Shown one piece after another: positions 1 through 7,364 of a DNA stretch of 36,299 nucleotides. The notes beneath the pieces are model-generated. The model was not told where the DNA came from. It saw nothing but the letters and a program-made list of their open reading frames with translations, and made no database searches. Position numbers and translations under genes: made by a program. The stretch spans positions 1-36,299 of the forward strand of contig JAFGLZ010000079.1 of assembly GCA_016927755.1 (NCBI GenBank), in the 5' to 3' direction. Source of the stretch: Phycisphaerae bacterium. Lineage in GTDB: Bacteria; Planctomycetota; Phycisphaerae; UBA1845; JAFGLZ01. The stretch's first letter is position 1, and the number at the start of each line of letters is the position of its first letter.

Positions 1-334
1 AAAACCGATGCTGTTCGGAACGTAGAATAAGGACTTACGTTCGAGGCGTCGTTCATAACTCCTTTGTTTTCGATGCGACCGCGATTAAATCGACAGGCCC
101 TCCAGAGGTGGGGGACGCGAATTTGACCGGAGATTCGCATCTCTCACGGCTAGAGCCATGGGCCACCCGGATAGAGGTTCTTTCCGACCCACTGTTCAGT
201 CTTTCATGAAGACAGCTCAGATACAAGCGCGTGGTGAAGACAAGCCACGTCACGTCAAACTGCACCGACTACCGCGCTACCCACCTTCCGGCCAATCGTT
301 CCGCCTCGTGCCAGCCTCTCGCCACGGAAGTCGC
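1..334. other. Left-edge stretch without a recognisable gene
   Basis: No reading frame here has the G/C-rich third positions of the neighbouring genes. The only structure I see is a short imperfect inverted repeat around 118-140 (gcgaat / attcgc). A broken gene running off the left edge cannot be excluded. Confidence 0.5.
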
Positions 335-1096
335 TCAACCCGACGCTTCCGCAAGCCCACGCCTCCCGTTTCGACGAACCGAAACGACGCAGTACGCCAG
401 TGCGACCACGCCGAGCACGAACGATGCCAGGGACCATAGGCTCCTGGGATCATGAGCGCCCGCGTAGAAGAACGCGGCGCACCCGAAGTAGAAGAAGATG
501 ACCAACACCGTCAGAATTGACGCCACGTATTGCATCGACGTCTGTGTCGGAACGATCACCCGATGGTACCCGAGTAGCTGACGTCCAAGGACGTTCCAGA
601 TGCCGACCCCGATCAGAACCGTCCCGGCAATACACACCGGCCAGACGGACAGCCCTGTCCCGTATAGGAAGTTCCGGACGTCACCGGAGGGCGGGATGGC
701 CCGCAAGGGAATGTAGCTGTACAACTCCGCGATGTTCATGACGGCGAACCAGAAAACGAACTGGAAGAGACGCTTCCTGCCCTGAATGACGGTCCGCGAC
801 AACAGCCGCAGACTTGTGACGAACAGGATCGCGTTCGTGACCAGAGCGCTGGCCGCGATCGTGGCGGCGGTCCAACCCCGGTTCGTCGACAAGAGCGATC
901 GGTAGTCTACGTCTTCATCGACGTGAAGGAGCGTCCAGTCTCCGTAGTGGATGTCAAAAGGGTTGTCCTTGACGCCGAAGAGCCACGCGGTCGTGCCATG
1001 CGTCCATTCGTGCAGCAAGGCCATGGTATGGTGTGCAACGAATATCGTAGCCAACGTGGCCAATACGAAGGTCGGACCTCGTTTCGTTTCGTCCAT
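335..1096 (-). CDS. Polytopic membrane protein with HExxH motif (M50-like metallopeptidase candidate)
   Basis: The protein has 253 residues and about five to six hydrophobic segments. The first segment carries HEWTH at residues 29-33, which fits the HExxH zinc motif embedded in a membrane helix as in M50 (site-2 protease type) enzymes. A later loop, residues 121-139, contains N121, P130 and D139 in the pattern NxxEL..Y.P...GD. It may supply the third metal ligand, as the NxxPxxxLDG motif does in M50 proteins. An AGGTGA-like ribosome binding site lies just upstream of the ATG at 1096. It would act in the cytoplasmic membrane and the substrate is unknown. The HExxH motif is seen directly; protease activity is inference, and a non-enzymatic membrane protein remains possible. 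Confidence 0.6.
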   Translation of the reverse strand: MDETKRGPTFVLATLATIFVAHHTMALLHEWTHGTTAWLFGVKDNPFDIHYGDWTLLHVDEDVDYRSLLSTNRGWTAATIAASALVTNAILFVTSLRLLSRTVIQGRKRLFQFVFWFAVMNIAELYSYIPLRAIPPSGDVRNFLYGTGLSVWPVCIAGTVLIGVGIWNVLGRQLLGYHRVIVPTQTSMQYVASILTVLVIFFYFGCAAFFYAGAHDPRSLWSLASFVLGVVALAYCVVSVRRNGRRGLAEASG

Positions 1097-1170
1097 ATCA
1101 CCTGTCCGGAGTGCGGACGCGCGCTGGCGTCCTTCAGCCCGACCGCCCGGGCGGCCGTTCGTCTCTGATC

Positions 1171-1713
1171 CTACCCCTCACGCACCTCGTCCTTCCGGTC
1201 CCGCTCGGCCCAATCCTCCGCGAGGATCGCCCACCGCTCGTGGTCCCGCCAATCCCCACTGACCCTCAGATACCTCCGAGAGAATCCCTCCCTCACAAAA
1301 CCCAGTCGCTTGACCAGGCCGATCGACCTGGAGTTGGCCGGTTGGATATTCGCCTCCAGCCGATGCAGGCCCAACTCGCCGAATGCGGCGTCGATCACCT
1401 GGCTGAGCCCATCGCTCATGTAGCCCTGCCCTGCATAAGGTGCCCCGATCCAGTAGCCCAGGTAAGCGCTCTGAAGGGCCCCCCGCGTAATCTCGTTCAG
1501 ATTGACTAGCCCCGCGATTCGCCCGGTCTCCCTCAGACAGATGAGGAACCCCACCTTCCGCTCCCCGTCCAACGCATTCAAGTACCTGGCGAACCCCTCT
1601 CGATCCATCGGCGGCTCGATCCAAGGACGCAGCAACCCCACACTCTCGGTCGCCAGAGCGATGAACTCCGCCTCATCCTCCCCTCTCGGCCCTCGAATAG
1701 ACGTCCGCGTCAT
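1171..1713 (-). CDS. GNAT family N-acetyltransferase (RimJ/RimL type)
   Basis: The product has 180 residues and resembles ribosomal-protein-alanine acetyltransferases. It contains LGYWIGAPYAGQGYMSDGL, with a Q/GxGYM acetyl-CoA binding signature. Then come LHRLEANIQPANSRSIGLVKRLGF and a final GFSRRYL/W.DHERWAIL segment, the usual order in this family. The family transfers acetyl groups from acetyl-CoA to N-termini or small amines, and the true substrate is not predictable. I chose the ATG at 1713 rather than the one at 1728 because an AGGGG sequence lies about 7 bases upstream of it. It is on the same strand as the HExxH gene, with a gap of about 75 bases, so co-transcription is possible. Confidence 0.85.
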   Translation of the reverse strand: MTRTSIRGPRGEDEAEFIALATESVGLLRPWIEPPMDREGFARYLNALDGERKVGFLICLRETGRIAGLVNLNEITRGALQSAYLGYWIGAPYAGQGYMSDGLSQVIDAAFGELGLHRLEANIQPANSRSIGLVKRLGFVREGFSRRYLRVSGDWRDHERWAILAEDWAERDRKDEVREG

Positions 1714-1729
1714 GCTACACCCCTGCATC

Positions 1730-2100
1730 TGCCCCGACCGCCCTCCAGCCTCGCCCGCGATTCTCCCCCGCCCTTCCCACCCGTGTCCAGCGCCGAGCGC
1801 GGATAGGCGAACGCCCCGATGCCATCAAGCCGTTCCCACCAATCCCATGCCGTCGACGATGCCCCAGCATGTCCCGAGAATGTCCCACTCCTCTGGCACC
1901 GACTCGGAGGAACGCATGCCGCGCTCGTGACGGCATCGGCACTATGGCAGGATCCGCGCTGCCTGCGGACTACGCGAATTGCCCAAACAGCCTGGAACGG
2001 ACCGAATGACACGCGATTTGGAGAGGGCTCGCCGCATTCCCTAGAGTACGAACAATGTCTGGGCGCCCCAGACACCTGCCCGAGCAGCGAGAAGAAACAG
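1730..2100. other. Gene-free stretch between GNAT gene and tRNA-His terminator
   Basis: Several open frames cross this stretch on both strands, but none has typical composition, a ribosome binding site or a recognisable product. I see nothing functional except the terminator just to its right. Confidence 0.5.
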
Positions 2101-2102
2101 TA

Positions 2103-2146
2103 AAGGCCCGTCGGATCGAACCTTACATCCGATCCGTGCGGGCCTT
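2103..2146 (-). terminator. Intrinsic terminator downstream of tRNA-His
   Basis: An 8-bp arm (aaggcccg, 2103-2110) pairs with cgggcctt (2139-2146). Inside it tcggat (2111-2116) pairs with atccga (2127-2132). Read on the minus strand the hairpin is followed by a T-rich run (TTTACTGTTTCTTC). It starts about 70 bases beyond the tRNA 3' end and so most likely ends that transcript. Confidence 0.7.
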
Positions 2147-2214
2147 CACTGCTGGGCCGAGCGGTTTCTGCACGCCCCAAACTCGCCCACCGGGTGATCT
2201 TACACCCCAGGAGG

Positions 2215-2288
2215 GTGACAGAGGGGACTCGAACCCCCGACCCCCTGGACCACAACCAGGTGCTCTAACCAACTGAGCTACTGTCACC
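2215..2288 (-). tRNA. tRNA-His (anticodon GUG)
   Basis: The minus strand folds into a full cloverleaf. The acceptor stem is GTGACAG/CTGTCAC, the D arm is GCTC AGTTGGTTA GAGC, and the anticodon stem CCTGG/CCAGG carries the loop TTGTGGT, placing GTG at 2251-2253. The T arm is GGGGG TTCGAGT CCCCT-like. The extra 5' G at 2288 pairs with C73 at 2215, the identity pair of tRNA-His. The 3' CCA is not encoded, since the next bases are CCT, so the CCA end must be added after transcription. Confidence 0.97.
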
Positions 2289-2332
2289 GACGATACACAA
2301 CGTCGATAGGATACCTCAAGCGCCCACGCGTT

Positions 2333-4426
2333 TCAACGATCCGCCCTCGCACCCTCATCAGTACCGACGCCCCGCGAGCCGATCCACTCCGCCAGAACCT
2401 CCGACGAAGGCAAGCCGGGCACGAGCTTGAGACGGTCGGCTCCGCCTCGCCTGGCATATGCCCGAATCGGCCAATCGAAAAGGGCCCTGAGGCGTTCAGC
2501 CGACAGCGTCCTGCCGCCTTTGTCGACCGGCCCGGCGATGAGCTGCGGCCGCGGAGCGATAGCGCCAGCTAGGTCCACCAGATCAAACACCCGCAGCGCG
2601 CCGGGGATCGTCGTCTGCATCTCATGCGATTCAGCGATGCCCTCGCTGAGCGACTCGATGCTATCCAGGCCGTTCAGGGCGACGACGGCGACGAACTTCT
2701 CGGGCTCCAGGATCGCGGCGAACTGCGCCGCCATTGCCCCCGTCGCGCCGACTCCCATGGCCGTCACTCGGCCGACGCCGCGAGCCTTCAGCAGATCCGC
2801 GCCACCAATCGCCAGCTTCGCCCAGCGTCCGCATCGACACTTCCCGGACATGATCTCTTCGCGAGGATTCGCCTTCTGAGTATGGACGTGAAACACCCGC
2901 AGACCGGGACGGACCAGCTTTCCCGCCAAACCGCCACCCTTGTGGTTGTCCTCATGAATGAGGATCACGACGCCCGTCGTCTTGTCGTCATTCGAAACCG
3001 AATAGAAATCTCCCATTGCCTGAAACCCGGGCTCATACTCGAACAGCAGGCGCTGCGGAAAACCAGGACCGACCAAAGGCTCCGGCGGTCCCTGCGCCAC
3101 AACCGGCCCCGAGCTGGGCTCGTAGCCCGCGACCCGACTCACCCCTTGTCGGACAAACGCACGATACCGGTCTTCCGAAAGGCTCGCACGCCGTTCGGCA
3201 CGCTGTCGACCGAGTTCCACCATCAGGGCGCGGTTCAGCGACCAGACCGTCTGCGCGTTGGGCAGATGGCGGACCTGCCCGCCCCGCGCGCACCACAGAT
3301 CCTCTTTGCGCTCGGGCTTGGCTGAGGGCTCATCGGCGGTCTCGCCCTGCTTGTCGAACCACTGGTTCAGGAATCGGTACAGCTCGCACCGGGCCTCGCG
3401 CCAGAAGCCGTGTGGCGTCGGGACGCTCACGTACTCGACGCGGTCCCCCGCCCCGACCGACTCGTACAACTTCTTCGTGTCGCGATACACCGCCTCCATG
3501 CTGGACGGCGGAAACTCCTTGTCGTCCCGATTGCCCAAGATCAGCAGCGGTCTCGGCGCGATACACGCCAGAAGCTGCCGCGTCCCCGGCCCGTACGGAT
3601 CGCACACCCCCCAAAACCACGACTCCGGATGCAGCCCGCTGTCCCGCGTGAGATGAATGCTCTCGGCAATCCACGAAGACGGAACCGCCACTGCGATCCG
3701 ATCGTCGACCGCGGCGATGTAGTTCGTCAGAGCCCCGCCCCCGGAACACCCGGCACAGGCGATCCGCTTGCGATCCACCTCGGGCCTAGTCTCCAGGTAG
3801 TCCAGACAGCGAATCCCGTCCCAGATGAAGTATTGAGCCAGATGCCGCCCCGACGGCATGCACTGCAGCCCCTGGACGTAATGGTTGTTCCCGGTCTCCG
3901 CCCCATACGCCTCTCGCTCCCCCTGCCCGAGGGGATCATAGGCGCAGACGACGTACCCCTTCCGGACTAGCGTGATGAAACGCGCCTGGTAGTTGTCGCC
4001 CGTGGCGTGCGCCTTGCCGTCGGGCGCGTGCCCCAGAGGCGACAGAACGGCCGGCATGGGCGCCGGACGATTCTTCGGAACGTAGAGGTTGATCGGCACG
4101 TAGAAGCCGGGCCGGCTCTGGATGAGAATCTTCTCGACCCGATACCCCTCTCGCTCGAGCGTCCCCGTGACCTTCGGCTCGAGCGCCGTCCGCTCCGGCC
4201 AGGGCCCCAGAACCTCCACAAACCGACCCCGAACCTTGGCCTTGTACGCCTCGAGAGCAGCCGGCGTCTTGATGGCGTCTCTCAACGCCTGGTCGGCCGC
4301 CAGTTGACCACGCTGGTACTCGAGCAGGGCCCGGCCCAGATCCGGCCCAGCCGTTCCGACCTCACCGCCCGGCGCCGAGCCGATCGCCGCGACCCCGAGC
4401 AGCATCCACGGACCGAACGCAATCAT
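2333..4426 (-). CDS. Secreted two-domain alpha/beta-hydrolase (acetylxylan-esterase-like)
   Basis: The protein has 697 residues and starts with a signal peptide (MIAFGPWMLLGVAAIGSAPG). The first hydrolase domain, about residues 60-380, carries the nucleophile motif GCSGGG near residue 226. A later NRDDKEFP supplies the likely acid, and TPHGFW the likely histidine. It resembles the acetyl-xylan esterase/AXE1-like group that removes acyl groups from polysaccharides. A second, weaker hydrolase-like domain, about residues 470-680, has GVGATG where GxSxG is expected, so it is probably inactive. I chose the ATG at 4426, not the one at 4552, because GGGGAG (4432-4437) lies 5 bases upstream and the signal peptide then begins at residue 1. 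The substrate is unknown. Confidence 0.75.
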   Translation of the reverse strand: MIAFGPWMLLGVAAIGSAPGGEVGTAGPDLGRALLEYQRGQLAADQALRDAIKTPAALEAYKAKVRGRFVEVLGPWPERTALEPKVTGTLEREGYRVEKILIQSRPGFYVPINLYVPKNRPAPMPAVLSPLGHAPDGKAHATGDNYQARFITLVRKGYVVCAYDPLGQGEREAYGAETGNNHYVQGLQCMPSGRHLAQYFIWDGIRCLDYLETRPEVDRKRIACAGCSGGGALTNYIAAVDDRIAVAVPSSWIAESIHLTRDSGLHPESWFWGVCDPYGPGTRQLLACIAPRPLLILGNRDDKEFPPSSMEAVYRDTKKLYESVGAGDRVEYVSVPTPHGFWREARCELYRFLNQWFDKQGETADEPSAKPERKEDLWCARGGQVRHLPNAQTVWSLNRALMVELGRQRAERRASLSEDRYRAFVRQGVSRVAGYEPSSGPVVAQGPPEPLVGPGFPQRLLFEYEPGFQAMGDFYSVSNDDKTTGVVILIHEDNHKGGGLAGKLVRPGLRVFHVHTQKANPREEIMSGKCRCGRWAKLAIGGADLLKARGVGRVTAMGVGATGAMAAQFAAILEPEKFVAVVALNGLDSIESLSEGIAESHEMQTTIPGALRVFDLVDLAGAIAPRPQLIAGPVDKGGRTLSAERLRALFDWPIRAYARRGGADRLKLVPGLPSSEVLAEWIGSRGVGTDEGARADR

Positions 4427-4642
4427 CGACACTCCCCGACCAACAGACCCCGCCACGAACGACGCGAAATCAGCCCACGCATTCCCCTCCCGCGGGCGCG
4501 GCGTGACAGTCGCTCCGGGATACATCCCCGAAAACCATGCCGCCCCAATCATCCTAGTCGCGCCGGCGACGACTAGACACCCGGGCCTTCAAACATGTCC
4601 GACGCCACCCGCCAAGCAGTCGCCCCGCATCGCCCCACGCGT

Positions 4643-4648
4643 TACAAT
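4643..4648 (+). promoter_or_regulatory. Possible -10 element (TACAAT) of the MazG gene
   Basis: TACAAT matches the sigma-70 -10 consensus at five of six positions and lies about 48 bases before the MazG start. No good -35 hexamer is visible at 17 bases spacing. Confidence 0.35.
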
Positions 4649-4695
4649 ACTCGGGTAACGGACGCATCGACCATGTACACCAAGGAACCCTTCCG

Positions 4696-4986
4696 ATGAC
4701 GCTGAAGGAACTCCAGGACCTGATCGACCGAATGTACAGCGACAAGGACCGCGCCCGCGGCTCCGCCGCAACCTACCTCTGGTTCATGGAAGAGGTCGGC
4801 GAGCTCGCCGCCGCCCTCCGCGAGGGAACCCACCAAGAGAAATCCCACGAATTCGCCGACGTCCTCGCCTGGCTCGTAACCCTCGCAAACGTCGAACGCG
4901 TCGACCTTACCGAGGCCATGGCCAAATACACGGAAGGCTGCCCCGGCTGCGGACAAATGGTCTGTCGATGTGACGAGAAGCCCTAG
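4696..4986 (+). CDS. MazG-type nucleotide pyrophosphohydrolase
   Basis: This 96-residue all-alpha protein has the MazG metal-binding pattern. EEVGELAAALRE at about residues 31-42 gives ExxE, and HEFADVLAWLV at about 54-64 gives ExxD. This family hydrolyses nucleoside triphosphates to monophosphate and pyrophosphate in the cytoplasm, often removing abnormal nucleotides. The C-terminus has an unusual cysteine cluster, CPGCGQMVCRC, which could bind zinc or stabilise a dimer. An AAGGAA sequence stands about 10 bases before the ATG. The stop codon overlaps the stop of the convergent GH20 gene by three bases within the palindrome ctag. Confidence 0.88.
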   Translation: MTLKELQDLIDRMYSDKDRARGSAATYLWFMEEVGELAAALREGTHQEKSHEFADVLAWLVTLANVERVDLTEAMAKYTEGCPGCGQMVCRCDEKP

Positions 4987-7364
4987 TCGCTCACCGCCGT
5001 CAATCCGACCACCACCAGTCCCGTCGCGTGACCGTCCGCCGTTAAACGAATCTCGGCCTGCGTCAGCGCTGCGCCCGGTCTCGGGTTGTACCAACGACAG
5101 ACCGCCAGCGCTAGATTCCGCTTGAGATCCTGCCACCCGAGCCATGCCGCCGCGCTCAACGTCTGCCTCGGATCGGACCATGCGACGATGTCATGCGCAT
5201 AGCGGATCAATTGACGATGCGTCTGCCCGTCCGCGTAGTGCAGGACCACCTCGCCCAGCACCACCCCCGCGTCGGGAGCGGGATACTCCGTCGCCCAGAG
5301 CCACCACAGTCGCTTCGCCTTCGCCGCAAGCGGAATCCGCAGCGATTCGATCTCGCCCCCCGTAGCGACCGGCCGGAGCAGCTCTCGTCCCCGCACGTCC
5401 ACGATACGAACCGCCTGCCGAGGCAACAGCGACCGAAGCGCGTTCGCCTTGCCCGACGGTCCGACGTGGGCGGACAGCACGAATCCGTGGCCGGGAATGT
5501 GCATATTCCCCGTCGAGTAGTCCTCGTGCCGCGCCACGCATCCCCGAATCACCTGCACCTCCACGCCGAACGGATTCGTCCTCGTGCTCGATGCGTAAGC
5601 CGGCGTGTAAAGGACCACCTCCCCCTTGCCCCGCGGGCGGTTCACCCCATTGATCGGAATCGTACGCTGACCCGCCAAGGCCTTCAGGCCGACCAGGTTG
5701 CCCCGGGGCAGCGGCTCGATCCCGACGACGGGCGCTGCGATCGTGCGTTCCGGACCCACTTCGAAAGGCAAACCCTTCGATTGGAGCTTCCCCGGCAGAT
5801 TGGTGTTCGCGGACCAGAAGCGCGTCCTGACCCCACTCGCCCCTGCCCGTAGCGGAATCGGCCGCGCGCCTTCGGCCTCCGTCCGACTCTCTCGGTCGCA
5901 CAGCAGACGCAGCCACCACGCCGTCGGATCATAGCGAAGCTGCTCGGCCGACAGCGCCCCACGGTTCCACGCACACTCCGCCGAGACGACCACCGCCCCC
6001 TGTGCTCGATGCGAGGACGTGCGCTGCTTCGGATTCTCGACCAGCCGGACGTCGTTGATCGGCCCCCAGGTCGACCCCATCACACGGCACCCGCGGTCCG
6101 TGCCATAGTGGATGAGCCTCCGGCAGCCATCCCAGTCCTTCCACGGCGTGACCACGACCTCGAAGCCCAGCGTCCTGAAGCGGTCCACAACCGGATAACG
6201 CTCGTGGTCGTCGTAGTTCCAGTAGTCCAGCATCACCCGCCGGTCGATCGTCTCAATCGCCGACCATGAATTCACCGGAGCCCCCCCATGCGCATACCCC
6301 TGGTTCGTCTGATCGGGCGAGAGCAGCATGTCATGCCAGATGATGGGCCGCACGCCCCGTCCCACAAAGAACGCCGCCAGCCTGTTCACGTGAGCGGCGA
6401 GCAGCTCCGCCGTTGACCGCCCGTACTTCCGGGCGTTCATAACCAGCGTGTCCGTCGCCTCGTCCATCCCCAAATGAAAGACCCTCGGATGATCGAAGTC
6501 CTCGAGCCACTGCGCGTAAACCGCCGCCAGGAACCGATAGTTCTCCTCGGCGCCGAGGTCCATGACCTTCCCCTCGATCAGAACGGGAGGCCTGTACGCC
6601 CGCTCGAGATGCTGCAGACTGTTCACGTAAGGCAGTGGCGTCAGCCCGAGCGATTGCGCGCGACGGACGACCGCCCGCAGCTCCTCCCGAGTCCGCGCCT
6701 CCGCCCGCGAGGCCTTCGGATAGCCGTCCACCATCACATACGGTGCAAGCTCCAGGAACACGGCGTTGTACTTCAGCGACGCAAGCGCCCGAAGCCCCTC
6801 GTCCACCGCCCGATCGCACCGCCCGAACGTCCACTGCGGCAGCATCGCCCGAAACGGATTGTCCGGCCAGTCATCGATCCGAACACCGGGCACCCGCCAA
6901 CCATCGCCGACGCGAACGCACTCGTCGCTCCGCAAGAGCGTAATGAGCGTCCAGACGCCGTTGAAGAAGCCTTCCCGGTCCCCCGCCGTGATGCGGATAC
7001 AGCGCGCCGCCGTCTCCAGACGATACTGCTGCGGATGCGAGAGCCGCCCAACCTCGAGGATGATGGCGCCCTCGCCGGACGACTCCGACGCCTCCCCGAC
7101 ATCCAATTCAAAAAGCGTCTTGACCTCGGCGCGAAGCAGCCCAGCCGCCGCCTTGCCCTGATCCGCCCGGCAGCAAAGTCGCGTTGATGCTCCAAGATGA
7201 AGCGCTTCGGCCGGGACGACCCGCTTGGGCGCCGGCACGATGACAGGCAAAGCCGACGCCGCCGGCGCGGCGTCAAACGAACACACGATCGCGGCGAAGG
7301 CCAAGAGCATCGGACGCGGAATGCCTTCCTGCAATGACGCTGAACGTCCAGAGAAACGGGTCAC
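4983..7364 (-). CDS. Secreted GH20 beta-N-acetylhexosaminidase with C-terminal phosphodiester-glycosidase-like domain
   Basis: The protein has about 793 residues. After a signal peptide (MLLAFAAIVCSFDAAPAASA) comes an N-terminal GH20b-like domain to about residue 160. The GH20 TIM barrel follows, with the catalytic Asp-Glu pair in HLGMDEATD (D301, E302). GH20 enzymes release terminal N-acetylglucosamine or galactosamine by substrate-assisted catalysis. Beyond the barrel, residues 575-660 (RPRGKGEVVLYTPAY, GVEVQV, FVLSAHV) look like the N-terminal part of the NAGPA/phosphodiester-glycosidase family, an uncommon partner. The GTG at 7364 overlaps the upstream stop by GTGA, suggesting translational coupling; ATGs at 7379 and 7310 are alternatives, the last having AGGAAGG 13 bases upstream. 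It lies downstream in an operon with the 7361-9457 gene. Confidence 0.85.
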   Translation of the reverse strand: MTRFSGRSASLQEGIPRPMLLAFAAIVCSFDAAPAASALPVIVPAPKRVVPAEALHLGASTRLCCRADQGKAAAGLLRAEVKTLFELDVGEASESSGEGAIILEVGRLSHPQQYRLETAARCIRITAGDREGFFNGVWTLITLLRSDECVRVGDGWRVPGVRIDDWPDNPFRAMLPQWTFGRCDRAVDEGLRALASLKYNAVFLELAPYVMVDGYPKASRAEARTREELRAVVRRAQSLGLTPLPYVNSLQHLERAYRPPVLIEGKVMDLGAEENYRFLAAVYAQWLEDFDHPRVFHLGMDEATDTLVMNARKYGRSTAELLAAHVNRLAAFFVGRGVRPIIWHDMLLSPDQTNQGYAHGGAPVNSWSAIETIDRRVMLDYWNYDDHERYPVVDRFRTLGFEVVVTPWKDWDGCRRLIHYGTDRGCRVMGSTWGPINDVRLVENPKQRTSSHRAQGAVVVSAECAWNRGALSAEQLRYDPTAWWLRLLCDRESRTEAEGARPIPLRAGASGVRTRFWSANTNLPGKLQSKGLPFEVGPERTIAAPVVGIEPLPRGNLVGLKALAGQRTIPINGVNRPRGKGEVVLYTPAYASSTRTNPFGVEVQVIRGCVARHEDYSTGNMHIPGHGFVLSAHVGPSGKANALRSLLPRQAVRIVDVRGRELLRPVATGGEIESLRIPLAAKAKRLWWLWATEYPAPDAGVVLGEVVLHYADGQTHRQLIRYAHDIVAWSDPRQTLSAAAWLGWQDLKRNLALAVCRWYNPRPGAALTQAEIRLTADGHATGLVVVGLTAVSD

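Noticed and set aside
1710..2255. A 181-codon minus-strand frame overlapping the tRNA and its terminator
   Set aside because: It runs through tRNA-His and its terminator hairpin, and its composition is not coding-like.
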